Source: Eriocheir sinensis (lineage: Eukaryota; Arthropoda; Malacostraca; Decapoda; Varunidae). From it: a stretch of DNA of 64,000 bases. Made by a program: the position numbers and the translations under genes. The stretch spans positions 1-64,000 of the forward strand of contig NW_026110849.1 of NCBI RefSeq assembly GCF_024679095.1, in the 5' to 3' direction. The notes under the pieces are model-generated. The model was not told where the DNA came from, did no database searches, and saw only the letters and a list, made by a program, of their open reading frames with translations. Shown here piece by piece: positions 11,103-28,974 of the stretch (the stretch's first letter is position 1; every line of letters starts with the position of its first letter).

Positions 11103-12081
11103 CTGTCCATCTCCACGCAGGAGCGCGGCATGGTGAAGGCGTCTGTTGTTGAATAATGGTGAGTTGGCCTCCGTGTGGGTCGAGGCGAAATAATACCAAT
11201 AAACCAATAAACGCAATCGGTTTGTGAGCTCGTGTGTGTCTATGACGGCAAGAGATTCTCCTCACATCCAACCCACGAAGCAAGAGACAAGCGAACCAAG
11301 TTAATTTTGAACATAAAAATACAAAACGTTACATCTGGCGTCTATTAATATACCCCTACGCCAAGAAAAGAAAAAAAGACTGACGCCTATCTTCTATGTC
11401 CGTGTTTCTCTCTCAGTCCGAAAGATTGCCGCGACAATACACCCACGAAATGAGATGCGTCACAGCGAACAAAGTGAGGCCGAGACACAAAAAGACAAAC
11501 CAGCAGCGAAATAGCGGACTTTTTCTGTATATTTTCTGCACCACAAAAACACGCAAAAGAATAATACAACAGACAACAACAAGAATAGAAAGAAAGACAG
11601 CAAATGAACGATGTGAAGGTGAGACACATGTAGACAATGTAAAACGTCTGTCATGAGAAAAAAAAGCGTTTCTGCACCAATAAACAACAAACCCAATTAA
11701 CAAACATAACAAAAGAGAACAAAGAGAATGAAATGGCTCTCCCTTACTGAGAGGAATTAGATATTACCAACTAAAAACAAACGTTAGCCAGATTCTTCAT
11801 ATCCGGTTACATTTTTTTTCCTTAGTACCATACTTGCGCCATACCATCAAAGAGAAAAAAGAATTAAGATGTGAATGGGACCTGATACCAAGGGGGTGGC
11901 CGAGGGAGGGATGCAAATACCGTATAGACTGAAGTAAATAAATTTGACAAAAAAACAGGCCGAGTAATACATCCGTCCTGTAACAAAATATTCCTTCACC
12001 ACAAAACAAAACACTAACCTTGGAATATAAGCTTAATGTTGTCACAATCTGTAATGCCACTTAATTAGTACGCCCACATCT

Positions 12082-12085
<4 letters not shown>
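11103..12085. other. AT-rich unique DNA, no gene seen
   Basis: A/C-rich plus strand with only short overlapping frames and no recognised domain. A few weak A-rich similarities to 8500-8660 were noticed but are not convincing. Confidence 0.4.
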
Positions 12086-12162
<77 letters not shown>

Positions 12163-12243
12163 AAAAAGCCCCACATGTAACTAGCATTAGGGGAGACGCT
12201 TCTTAATGGACCTGAAGCCTCGGCGTGGGATGAATTTTACTGA

Positions 12244-12325
<82 letters not shown>
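12086..12325. repeat. (TG)n and (AT)n arrays
   Basis: (TG)n at 12086-12159 and (AT)n at 12248-12325. The second lies 13 bp upstream of the 5' end of LINE A1. Confidence 0.96.
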
Positions 12326-12327
<2 letters not shown>

Positions 12328-12338
12328 CTAGGAAGTAC

Positions 12339-16452
<4,114 letters not shown>

Positions 16453-16454
16453 TT

Positions 16455-16700
16455 GATTTGATGTAATTTCAATTAGTTTTAAGATTCAACGAAGACATTG
16501 GGAATGATTGGTTTACCAAAAGAGTAGTGGATGAATAGAACAGGCTTGGCAGTATGTTGTGAGTGCCAATGCAACAGATACATTCAAATTCAAGAATAGT
16601 GATGTTAAGTATTGTTAGGTTCACAGGAGCTCCCTTGTATAGGCCTATCGGCCTCTTGCAGACTACTTATGTTTTGTGTTCTTGTCTTAGTCTAATAATG
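16455..16700 (+). mobile_element. Degraded 3' fragment of CR1-like family E (E2)
   Basis: The translation carries GNDWFTKRVVDE-type residues, a TAG in place of the Trp codon seen in E1, then VSANATDTFKF. This is followed by the family 3' UTR (GTATAGGCCTATCGGCCTCTT) and a TTATGTT/TGTTCTTG tail. E1 at 36284 gives the same order on the other strand. Confidence 0.75.
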
Positions 16701-16745
16701 CTCTTACCTAAAGGCGCTGATCTCATTGTGGGTTGTTTACCTTCC

Positions 16746-16774
16746 GTGTGCGTGTGTGTGTGTGTGTGTGTTGT

Positions 16775-16830
<56 letters not shown>
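16746..16830. repeat. (GT)n and (GA)n microsatellites
   Basis: (GT)n at 16746-16771, then (GA)n at 16778-16830. Confidence 0.96.
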
Positions 16831-16834
<4 letters not shown>

Positions 16835-16901
16835 CTGATTAAGTAACTGGCAGCTTTCTTTGACCAGGTCCCATTCCAATTAATTGACTCTTAATGAAAG
16901 G

Positions 16902-16964
<63 letters not shown>

Positions 16965-16976
16965 ACACACACACAC
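16902..16976. repeat. (AC)n microsatellite
   Basis: About 37 AC units with one T interruption. From 16977 to about 17430 I see no gene or element. Confidence 0.96.
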
Positions 16977-17429
16977 GGGAGGTAAACAATACACAATGGG
17001 ATAAGCGCTTGAAGGTAAGAGCATAATTAGACTGAGCTAGCGTAAACAAACCCACGAAGGAGTAACAATAAACACTTGAAGTAACCGTTAAGTGCATACA
17101 AATATAGATGGAAAGGAAGAGGGGAGTGTACCGCCAGCACCACGCATCATTCCCCTTCAGGACGTCGGTCTCTCCCAAGTGTTTCCATCGCCTCTGTCCC
17201 GTGTCTTTAGTTTCCAATTTCGATGTAAATGTCCCGAAAACTTCTTCATTTCATCACACTAACTGCTGAACGGCCTCCCAGTGGGTCTTTTCTTGCCACT
17301 TGTTTTCCAGTCTATCACTTTTTGTCCAGCTGTTTTCCTTTCGCCCACATGTGTTCTGATCGTTGTCGTTTCTCATTTCTTGATTTTGATTGCCTTTATT
17401 ATATCATATACTTTTGTCTGTTTTCTATT

Positions 17430-17965
17430 CCGTTTGCAGTTTTTCTTATTAGTTATAGTGTCCATGTCTCTGATCCATATGGCATGACGTGGAGAACGAA
17501 CTTATCAAAAAGCCGTCGCTACAAACACAGCGGTAAAGAGATTCTCGATGTGTTAACTTGTTTTCCAAACTCACTCAAAACCAGTCTTACATCATACGTC
17601 ATTTTCTTTCCGGTTCTAGTGGAGGTTTTGTTTGTATCAGTTGTCCTAAGAATACATATTTGTCTACTGTTTCTAGAACTGTCTCTTGGATGATTATATA
17701 TATAATTATTTGTTCGATTTAAGCACGATTGTTGAATAAAATTTTATGCTTCTTATTCATATCAAGCCCTACTTTTAGACTCTCTATGTTTTTTTTTTCC
17801 ATCAGATGCTGCGGTTCAGCAATAGTCTTGCTAAAAAGAACAATATTATCTGCAAAAGATTTCCACAATATCTGCTGTCAAATCGCATTTATCATCGTTT
17901 TAGTTTCCACTGGATCACAGGCCTTCTCGAGGCCAAGAGATGCTAAACAAAGTGGTTTTCTTTAC
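17430..17965 (-). pseudogene. RTE-type reverse transcriptase relic
   Basis: Minus-strand pieces match the well-known arthropod endonuclease-RT layout. [16 protein letters not shown] (motif A region, near 17935), then KSFADNIVLFSKT (active site, FADN instead of FADD, near 17855), then NIESLKVGLDMNKKHKILFN, and DKYVYLGQLIQTNK in another frame near 17660. A decayed C-terminus follows, with MPYGSETWT-like residues near 17485. Motif B sequence is missing between the first two blocks, so an internal deletion has occurred. Several stops and shifts. Unrelated at close range to RTE element D. Confidence 0.7.
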
Positions 17966-17970
17966 TTTCC

Positions 17971-18080
<110 letters not shown>

Positions 18081-18283
18081 TCGTCATTTCATTTAACGTC
18101 AGTTTTCACTCTTCCTGAGCAGTTGGATGCTTTATTGCTCTCCTCCATTCTACTCTGTCTTCTGCCTGATGCTCATCCGATCCCATCAATGACAAGTCTT
18201 CCTGCATACACCTCCACGTTTTACTAGGTCTACCAACTGGTCTCCTTCCTTCTACCTCTAATCTCTCCAAACCTGGGAGGAGA

Positions 18284-18500
<217 letters not shown>

Positions 18501-20116
18501 CACACTTTGCTCTCTTTACATGTCCAAACCATCGGAGTCTTTCCCTTCTGAGCACTGTTTCCAGGTCCTCTACTACACATCTGTTAGATACATCTGCACT
18601 GGACACCCTATCTTGCCACCTGATCCCCGCCATATACCTCAGCATTCTGCGATTACTTGCTTTCAATACCTACATCGATTTTCTAGTTAGAGCCCATGTT
18701 TCTGCTCCATACAACATCACTGATCTAATACACGTTTGGTACACCCCTGCTCTGCTCTTTAGTGGGATGCTACGATTCATAAGTAGACTAGTCACCTCCC
18801 TCCACTTTAACCATGCCGCCGCCACTCTCGCTCTCACTGTCCTCTCCACTCCCGCTTCACAGTCCAGAACATCTCCCAAATAACAGAAATGTTCTACCTC
18901 ATCCAGCTTTCCTCCACTCACCTCTAGTTCCTCCCTTTCAGTTTCTCGTCCTTGCTGTCTCCTTACGCAAGTTGGGCATGTAAAGTTCTGCACTCCTCTT
19001 ACATTTTTTAGGCCTGAGCATCTATGGTAGCACCACTGCCTGCAACGTGTGCACAAGACTGAATTTACACCTACTACCCTCCCACAGCATCCACATGGAT
19101 ATTCTCCTGATTTAAGCTTTTCTCTTGCTTCTTTTCCAGTCACCATGTATTTTGTTTTTTCAATGTTAATTTTCAAACCTCTCTCCACCATTCCTTCCTT
19201 CCATTTATTAAACTTTTCTTTCACTTCTTCTACTGTCTGCATTTACTACCAAGTCATCTGTATACAGCAGCTCCCATGGTGCCTCTCCTATCGCTTCATG
19301 TGTTGCCTCCTCCATTACTGTTATAAACAAGAGTGGGCTAAGGGCAGATCCCTGGTGAACCCACACTCCAATTTCGAACTCATCTGATGTTCCCACCACT
19401 GTTTTCATTCTCGATTTTGTACCTTCATATAGTCCCATCACCGATTCAACCAATCTTTCTGGTACTCTTTGCCTTCTCAGTGCCCATCTTATAATTTCCC
19501 TTGGTACTCTGTCAAATGCCTTCTCTAGCTCTACAAAAACATGATGCAATCTCCTCCTCTTCTCCATAAACCTTTCCTGAAGCCCTCTCATAGTAAATAT
19601 TGCTTCAGTTGTTTATCTCACAGGCAAAAGCCAAACTGACATTTATCAATTCTTATTATCCGTCTCAGCCTCTTCTCCAGAACTTTTTCATATACCTTCA
19701 TGCCATGCTCCAGTAACCTTATCCCCCTATAGTTACCACATTTGAAAGCATCTCCTTTCCCTTTAAAAATGGGTATAGTGTAGCTTCCTTTCCAGTCTTC
19801 TGATATCTCTCCCTTTTTTAATACATCGTTTAACACTTTTGTCAATTCCACCACTCCTTCCTTTCCTGCTGCTTTTATCAAATATACTGTTAGCCCTGTA
19901 GGTCCTGCTGCTCTACCATTTTTAATTTCCTTTAGTGCTTCTTTTACTTCCTCTTCCGTAATTTTTCTTGTGGGTCTTTTACTTTTTTCAGTTTCATTTA
20001 TCGCATATTCATTTTCCTCATTTAACAGTTTACTGAAATGTTTACTCCATCTTTCCAATATCTTTACTTTTTCCACCATGATGTTCCCTCCTTCATCTTT
20101 TACAATGCCCCAACTA

Positions 20117-20399
<283 letters not shown>

Positions 20400-22014
20400 A
20401 TTTGTTTCGCAATTTTAAACATCTATTTTTTTTCTCCTTTCTTTCTCCCTCACCCACTCGTCTGTTGCTTTCTTCTTCGCCTACTTCTCTTTTCTTGCCT
20501 TTTTCTTCTTTTCTTAAAACACCTCTCTATCTTCCTCCTCCTTTGTTTTTTGCCATTTCTTGTATGCCTCCTTCTTTTCCTTGATGGCCCGTTGCACTAT
20601 TCCATTCCACCACCATGCCTCTCTTTCCTTTCTTCTAATTCCTTTTGTTTCACCAAACACTTCTCTCCCTGCTTTCATGATATTTTCTTTCAATTCTTCC
20701 CATCCTCCATTATTTTCCTCATTTTCCCTTTTCTCTCTTTGTTTAAACTCTCTTCTGATTTCCTCCTCCCTCAGCTTCCACACTTTTGTTTTTCTTTCTT
20801 CTTTCTTTTTTTATCTTTTTGTTTTCTCTACCTTCGTGGCTATGTCAGCACACAGAAGTATATGTAGTGTCAGGCACGCTTCCCCCAGGATCACCTTCAC
20901 GTCTTTTATCCAAAAATCTTCATCCCTTCTGTAGCTACACTATATAGCCTACTTGCGTTTCCACTCTTCCACTTTTATATGTTACCACATTTTCTCATTG
21001 TTTCTTGAACCTAGTGTTTGCCACAACCATTCCACTCCAATATTTTCTCCCCATCTCTGTTTTTCTCTCCGTAACCATATACACCCATTACTTCCTCAAA
21101 TTCATCTCTACTTTGCCCTATATGACCATTCAAATCTCCAATGAACACCTCATTTCTTAGACCTGCCATCTCGTCATCCAGCACTCCCCAAAACTCCTCG
21201 TCTGTCCTCCCCACCTGAGGGGCATACACAGAGAAAACATTGAATAGTTTCTCTCCTATTACCATTCTTATTAGCATTATCCTTAATGTTAACCTCCTCA
21301 CTTCTATTACGTCCTCTATTAGCTCATCTCTCACCATCATCCCCACCCCTCCGACTCTCCCCCCCTCCACCACTCTCTAGCTCCTTTCCACCATATCTTG
21401 TACTTTTCTTCCTCTTTTCCAATCATTCTGCTTCCTTTACCCTTAAATTGCACTTCCTGCACACAACAAATGTCAACCTTTCTCCTACCCAGCATCTCCA
21501 CCACCTCCCTGCTTCTTCCTCTCATCGTTCCCACATTCACCGTCCCTATTCTAAAGCTAAGTCCGGGATTCTTCGCACCCCCTGCCCACTCAAGGGCTGT
21601 CGGGTATTGCGGACCATATTCTGGATTCGAGCCATATCAGTTTTTGGAGCAAAATTTACAGGTGCATGCCCTTGCTAACCCCAACCACCTATTTTAAGTG
21701 GTGGCCCTAGCCTTTGCCTAGAAGAAAAGACAAACCCTACAAGGCAGCAGGGGGCTATGAGGTTTACTACCCACTATTTCACACATAGCTGGGACTGGAT
21801 GGCCATTCACTTTGATAAACATGAGCTCATCTGCCCTTAGAATGGTCTTGTTTTTAATCCACCTGGGGCTCCAGCACACCCTCCTCACTGGTCAAAAAAA
21901 AGAAAAACAGTGGGGTCACCGGTTTAGTCGCCGACTACCCGACCATGCGGCTGGTTGTACTGGGTTTCCTGTTACCAGTAGCAGAGCACTACTTTAATTA
22001 ACTGCCCTGACAAG

Positions 22015-22359
<345 letters not shown>

Positions 22360-23640
22360 ATGCGCGCATATATTTCCACTCCCCCCCTTTCCCTTTCCTT
22401 AGCATGCTTAAAAATGGAGGACACAATAAATTATATTTTTCGTAGGACAGGAGGCAATTCAATGACAAAGAAGAAAAGGGGAAAAAACGACATCTAAATA
22501 TCCACGGAATCTAAAAGAAAGTTAACATGCATAGGCTACATCGATAAATAAATTTCAAAAAACATATGAGCGGACTCGAAATCATTAGCAAAACAGAATA
22601 ATATGCACGGAATTAGAAATTAGAGAGAAATTGGACTCATTTACGAAGGTGAATTATTTCGCAAAATATAATGAAAATCGTGGAATCGGAGCCAAAATTA
22701 GCATAGTCAAAGTGAACCAATCAGCAAACAAGAATAAAAAGCATGGAGCCAGAACCCGAAATAAATACTCTCAACACGAAATATGCGAAATAGAAGAAAA
22801 AAAAAAGATTCAGTGCACGATAAAAAGACAAAGGGATACAATATATTATAGGGCACGAGATAAAAAGAAAAACTGAGTGTATGTGAGTCTTAACGATAAC
22901 TCGTAAAGGATCACTCATAAGGGCATGATTTAAGTTTAACACTCACCAAAGTAGCAGGAGGGGCAGGAGGAAGGAGGAGGAAGAGGAGGAGGAGGAGGAG
23001 GAGGATGCCATGTTCCCTTTATGCTCGCTCCTCCACGATGTACCTCCTCACCACAGACTAAAAAATAGAATAAGAGAAATGAAAAATAAATTAATGAACA
23101 CAACACAAATTACCATGAAAGAAAATAATATAAACAAAGCTGAAATTTATGAGGATTCGCTTATTTTGTGTTCCATTATTAATTACTCGATCTAAAAATA
23201 CCTTACCATTAAAAATATCATAGCAATAAGAGAGAGAGAGAGAGAGAGAGAGAATCATGCATCTCAACTTCAACAGATAACAGAATATATCAAACAAAAT
23301 AAGAAGGAAGACAAGGAGAGAAGAATGGAAATAGGAGGCGTGGGTAGAAGTGAGCAAGCGTTCGAGGAAAAAAGGAGGGAAGACAAGGAGAGGAGAGGAA
23401 GAAGAGTAGGAGGTAGGAGATGGGAGGAAAAGGAGGAGCTTGGGAGAAGGAGTAGGTGCGAAGAAAAATAGACTAAATATGGAAATGCGGTATTGACCAA
23501 GGAAGGGAGGAAAAAAAGGGAAGAGGTTAAGGATGGAAGAAAAAATAAAATAATGTAGAGAAGTAAAGATTAAAAAAATAAAAAAATAAAACAAGGAAGA
23601 AAGAATTAATAGAAGTTACAAGGAATGAGATAAAGGTTAG
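22360..23640. other. A-rich unique region, no gene recognised
   Basis: Lysine-rich open frame at 22631-22876 (plus) has no recognisable domain and reflects A-rich composition. Small (GGA)n at 22977-23004 and (GA)n at 23229-23252. From 23280 the plus strand is purine-rich. Confidence 0.4.
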
Positions 23641-23644
23641 AGTT

Positions 23645-23964
<320 letters not shown>

Positions 23965-23965
23965 T

Positions 23966-24440
23966 GATAATCTCACTCTCCCCTTCCCCTTCCTTCCCTT
24001 CCCGCCCCTTCCCTAATCAAATAAGCCACTCGGTATACCCCCTCCCCTACCCTTCCTTTCCCTTTCCATTACCTATATACCTCTCCCTATTCCCCTGATC
24101 CTCTCCCTCTCCCTCCACCTTCCATCACTATACCTCCTTTCCCCTACCTATAAACCCTTTCTGTTACTCTCCTTCCGTTTCCTTTTCTTTCCCTCCTTCA
24201 TTATCTGATTTTCACTGATTATGTACCACTGCCTTCTTTTTCTTTTTCTTTTCTTCTTTTTCTTTTCCTTTTTCTTCTTCTTCTTCTTCTTCTTCTTCTT
24301 CTTCCCCTTTCCCTTACTTCTCCCTTCCATTTCCCGATTCCTATATACCCTCAATACCCACCTTCGCCTACTTCCCAATACGTGTCCTTCCAGTTTTCTT
24401 TTAATCACACCTGCCGTTCGTTCCTTTATGTGATGAAGGC
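23966..24440. repeat. Pyrimidine tract with (CTT)n
   Basis: The plus strand is C/T-rich, with (TTC)n at 24263-24304. No gene. Confidence 0.85.
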
Positions 24441-24684
24441 TCCGCAACGCGATTCTTCTTCACCTGGACTCGTGCGTTCGGTGCGGTGTGTTTGCCACCA
24501 TTTATATCCATACCTGCCATGTTCTCGTTTTCTTGAGGGAGTTCGTTTCTTTGTTTCCAAGGTCCTTATATTATCGCGCCGCAGTAAGGATTCATGGACC
24601 GTAGGGAGGGAGGAGTATGGAGGAAAAGGAGACTAGGAGAGAAGTAAAGAGGAGGGAGGGATAAGGAGAATAGAGTATCATGTG

Positions 24685-24757
24685 GAAAGAAGAAGAAGAA
24701 GAAGAAGAAGAAGAAGAAGAAGAAGAAGAAGAAGAAGAAGAAGAAGACGAAGAAGAA
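24685..24757. repeat. (AAG)n microsatellite
   Basis: About 24 AAG units inside a purine-rich stretch beginning at about 24600. Confidence 0.95.
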
Positions 24758-24906
24758 AAAAAAAAGAAGACATGGAAACAACAGTCAACGTAAAGGCTGT
24801 AGGCTTGTTCGTGGTTGCCTGCTTTGGTGATTTAGTTAAGTATTTCTATAATCTACAGAACACGTTCGCACGCACAAGATCACTCGCTACTGTCGCTACT
24901 AAAGAG

Positions 24907-25610
24907 TAATCAATGCGATTCTGAAAGAAGTTTATCGTTTTCGCACTAACAACTATAGGAAGGTTGTTGCAATGCCGGATTACTTGGGTCGAGAGAAAAA
25001 AAACATCGATATTTGTACTGCATCGCCTCTGAAGTGGTTGATCATTGTTTCCAGTTCGCGGATCAGTTTGACTTCAAATAACTGAGCGATCGATGTTGTT
25101 GATTTAAGGTATTGAGGTACTTGAAGGCCTGCATCAAATCCTCTCTTATTCGTCTCTTTTCCTGAGTAGAATTTGAGTTTCTTGGGTCTTTGTGCGTCAA
25201 CACCCTAACGAAGGTAACCGTTTCGTGGTGTGTCGCTGTATTTTCTAGTAATTCGGTATCCTCTTTGTAGTTGGAAATCAGAACTAAACCTCGTATTCCA
25301 GGTGGTCTCACTAATGAGTTAAACAAAACTAACTGGGATCTTACTTTCAGAGTTCCTCGGAATTAACCCAAATAGAGTTGACTTTTTAAGGCGAACTTGC
25401 GGGGCTTTTTAGGTTCTAGGTCACTGATGATAGTGACCCCAAGATACGATTCGGCATGTACGACCTGCAGTGTGCTCCCACGCATGGTACATGTACGGTT
25501 ACTGTTTCTGGACCCAAAGGACATGGCTTTACAATTGTCAAAGTTCAGCCATTTTCCACTTTTCAGACCACCGGATAATCCTGGTCAAAGTCTTTAAGGA
25601 TGATCTCGCA
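24907..25610 (-). pseudogene. CR1-like reverse transcriptase C-terminal relic
   Basis: Minus-strand decayed blocks in CR1-like order. WLNFDNCKAMSFGSRN then AESYLGVTIISDLEP (near 25540-25410), EKRRIREDLMQAFKYLN (25170-25120), and a final FFSxxVIRHCNNLPIVVSA block (near 24985) with SAKTINFFQNRIDYSL just before a stop near 24908. These correspond to the fingers, LEKRRLRGKLIECFKILNG and EWNKLP blocks of C1 and C2, but the sequence is much diverged. Multiple frameshifts. Family assignment within CR1-like LINEs is not possible by eye. Confidence 0.65.
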
Positions 25611-25689
25611 ATCCGTCGTCGGGAGGAGGAGGAGGAGAAGGCATCTGAGAGGACAGGTATTATGACCTACAGAGAAGGAATGAAGTACG

Positions 25690-26460
25690 GGAGGAGGAGG
25701 AGGAGGAGGAGGAGGACACATAAAAACATAAAACTTAAAAGAGTAGGCAGCACACAGCCTGTTGGGTTATAATGAGGCTGCTCGCTTTAGTGATTCAGTT
25801 AATCCATCAATTTCTTCACTGACCTTCAAAAGAGACTAAAGCACTTGCTGTACGAATGTACAGGACCATCCAATTGTCTCCCGACGCAACAAAGTAACAG
25901 AAGAGAAGGAAGAAGGAGAGGAGGATATGGTGAATCAGAGAGAGACGTGTAAGATGTCTATGGGAGAAGAGGGACGGGAGCGAGGGATGGAAGGAAGTGG
26001 GAGAGGTGAAAGAGTCATCCAGGCAAGGAGGAAAAAGGGAAGGAAGAGGTAGAGGAGGAAGAGAAAAGAAGACACTGACAAAGAGAAGTGTGGAGGGGGA
26101 ACGACAGACAAGAAAAAAAGGAAAAAATAGGGAAAGGGAGATGAGACAGTGGAGGAAAGGGAAAGGGAGGGGAAACGGAAAGTGAGGGAAGTAGAGATTA
26201 GATAAGAAGTGGGAAGAAAAGAAAGAGGTGGGAAAAGGGAATGGAGGGTAAGGAAGGAGAAAGGAAGCGAAGAAGGTGAGGGGAAGGGAGGGGAGTAAAG
26301 AGGGGAGTGAAGAAAGGAGATGGGAAGGGAGAGGGATCAAAGGGAAAGGAAGGTGAAAAATAGGGTGGGAATATAAATAACTGAGGGGACGGAGGGTGTA
26401 GTGAGGAGAGACGAGAAAGGAGAAGAGGGAGGTGAGGGGAGATAAAGAGAAAGTGTTGCA
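25690..26460. other. (GGA)n and purine-rich tract
   Basis: (GGA)n at 25690-25716, then A/G-rich DNA from about 25890 to 26460. Serine/proline-rich minus-strand frames across it follow from composition. Confidence 0.7.
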
Positions 26461-27950
26461 TCACACAGAGAAGCTCAAGTGAATCGGAGGCCTCCCGGCA
26501 GATCCTTTTTCCTCCACAGCATATTTCCATTAGGCGGCTTGTCAAAAAGAGTCGCTTCGATTCCATATCTCTCTCTACAGCTTAACCAGACGCCCACCTC
26601 CGCGGCGGCGCTGAGGGGAGCTTGGAAGGACACGGGAAAGATTCTCAAAGATTTCCTCGTCAGATCAAAAGAAGTCACGTTCTGGGCTAAAATATTGGTA
26701 CGAGTTAAAAGTTTGAAAGACCTACGTATGGTAAATCGATGATATTATTCCCTCACACATGTTGATATTAAAAAAGGTGAATATGAATAAGATCCATATT
26801 TCTGCAACTGAGGATCAAAGGTAGGTATAATCTTGGATGTGATATCGGGTCGAGTACGAATAGTTATTAAACGCAAGAAAAATATGATTCTTCTCCTTGC
26901 ATTTGAGTACTCCGTCGCACCTTACTGAAAACAGGTAACAATGAACACAATCCATATCTATCAATGAAAACTTCTGAGGAATCCAAGACAAAATAGTAGT
27001 TTGTTATACTGAAAAACCCTGTCATAAACTTGTTGCTGTGTCTATTCACCGGTTCATGATATCAGGACAGATAACATTGAACAGCCTGCAACATTTCCCA
27101 GCCAGCAAGTTAAATACGTCTTATTCCAAGTTAAAAGATTCCTTTTATTTTTGTTTAAAATACGTATAGATGTATTTTTTTCTGTACATGTTTATAGTAA
27201 TACAAAAAGTAAAATCAAGAAATTCTAAATTTTTGAGTCAGAAGATAAAAGAAAACCTTTGTCTAGACTAAACATCGATTTGAGTTAAAATTCTAAAAAG
27301 AAATACGATCAATTCATATTGTTGTTCTCTCTCCCTTTTCGTTCATTGTCCCGCCTTTATTAGGAGAAATACATTATTAGCTAAGCTAAAGTTGGAATGA
27401 TTGAAGGACGCAGGAAGTAATGATGTTTTTATTTACTCCTACGCCGTCATTAAAAAGGATAAAAATGTTTTATACTCTCGCACCTTCATTAAATTTTTTT
27501 AACTATGAGCTTAAGTTAGAATGACTGAAGGACGAAGGAAATATTCATGTTGTTTTCTCTCAGCACTCTCTTTTGCCTTACCACCCTTCATTACTAAAGG
27601 TATAATATTAGCATGAGCATTGGAAAAGGCCGATGGAAACTGATGTAATTATTTTCGGAATGGCTGCCTGTACTCCATCACACCTTAGTTCAATTAGTTA
27701 ATGGAAATTCAAAGTCTGTGGGATTACGTTTAAAAGAGTCGTGACGAAAGATGTTTTATATTCTACCTGTAGCTACACGCCCACCCTCCCTCGCGGCCGC
27801 CCTCTCTTCCTACATCAATTAGAGCAGGTAACACCACGCACGTACGTCCCTCGCTAATCAGTCAAAAAGCAAAATACAAAATGCGCGGGAAAAATGAATC
27901 AAACTATTTGTGATCACGGCGAGTCCATTCAAGGCGGGAACGAGGCCAAG
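26461..27950. other. AT-rich unique region with a 128-bp degenerate duplication
   Basis: GGAATGATTGAAGGACG (27390) recurs as AGAATGACTGAAGGACG (27518), about 128 bp apart. ATTCATATTGTTGTTCTCT (27313) recurs as ATTCATGTTGTTTTCTCT (27543). No coding region recognised. Confidence 0.5.
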
Positions 27951-27952
27951 GA

Positions 27953-27981
27953 CGAGGGCGAGGGCGAGGGCGAGGGCGAGG
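27953..27981. repeat. (GAGGGC)n hexanucleotide
   Basis: Five units of GAGGGC. The minus-strand PR-repeat translation is not meaningful. Confidence 0.9.
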
Positions 27982-28007
27982 ACGACTCAGTAACAATCGG
28001 GGGGGCG

Positions 28008-28945
28008 CCACATTTCCTACGGCACTTTTCCTACACGTCACATCTCCTACAACTTTAGTAGTATTTAGAGTAGTGACATATTTCTTACAGAGATACAGCA
28101 CATCTACACACAGAAATCTATCCTGTAACAATTCCTACAGGGCTCCAATCACATTTCTTACACCAAGAAAGACAGTTGGTCACAATTCCTACAGGATTCC
28201 AGTCACTCAGTCTGCACAGGGAGAAAAGTCGGGTTCATACACAGAGTCGAGTCAAATCGAGTCAGCTTAAGACCCGACCCAACACTGTTCTTCTCTCATA
28301 TCGTGGGACAAGGAAGGACAAGGAAAGACGACACGAACTTTCCCCCAGCTAAGGAGATATGGTCTTTTAGGGCCTTGCGCTCCACTGCGGTCATCCTGGC
28401 CGAGACAGTGGTTCTTCTGCCCTGCCGAAACGCTGCCTCCTGAGCACAAGGCACAGCTATTCTTGCGGCAGCAGCACATTATGACCCTGTAAAATGAACG
28501 TCTTGTCGTACTGTCATTCATGATAGGCTTGAGGTATTCATTTAAAAATTTCCTTTGAAAAGAATGTGCGCACGAAATCCATTTTTTACTTGTTTTACAT
28601 TTTCATTTAATACTATGTCTATGTTCTTAAAGCGTGGAAAAAATCCTACATTAATATTCTCCAGCGATTTTTACTCTTTTTTGCATAATGTAACTGTTTC
28701 CTCTGCAAAAACTTGACATTCGTTTGCACTTCATTTTTGTACATGACACGGGATTTGTAAGATACATGACAGTGTAACTGTAGGAGGAGGCATACTTTTG
28801 TGGAGGAGATACGGTAGGTGCTCAGCGTTTGTGTAGGAAATGTGCTGCAGACTTGTTTTTGTGTAGAAAATATGACAGACTATGTGTAGGAAATGTGGCA
28901 ATACTCCAGGTTTTGTTGATGTGTAGGAGATATGACAACGTCCGT
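28008..28945. mobile_element. Foldback-like element with inverted motif arrays
   Basis: The left end (28010-28205) holds about eight copies of a degenerate 13-16 bp motif in inverted orientation (CATTTCCTACA type). The right end (28750-28945) holds about seven copies in direct orientation (TGTAGGAAATATGACA type). About 540 bp of different sequence lies between, including a minus-strand frame of 84 residues at 28267-28521 (cysteine-rich, unrecognised). The two arrays would pair as long terminal arms. This layout resembles foldback transposons or DNA elements whose terminal repeats consist of subrepeats. No target duplication was seen. It could also be two chance arrays. Confidence 0.5.
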
Positions 28946-28974
28946 AACAGTCATCTGAACGGGCTCAATGGCTC

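Noticed and set aside
22631..22876. Lysine-rich plus-strand ORF
   Set aside because: A-rich composition, no domain, no neighbouring exon-like sequence.
27313..27560. 128-bp repeat as a mobile element
   Set aside because: Only two weak copies, no terminal structure or target duplication.
28267..28521. 84-residue cysteine-rich minus ORF as a gene
   Set aside because: No family resemblance and no second copy. Kept only as a property of the foldback-like core.
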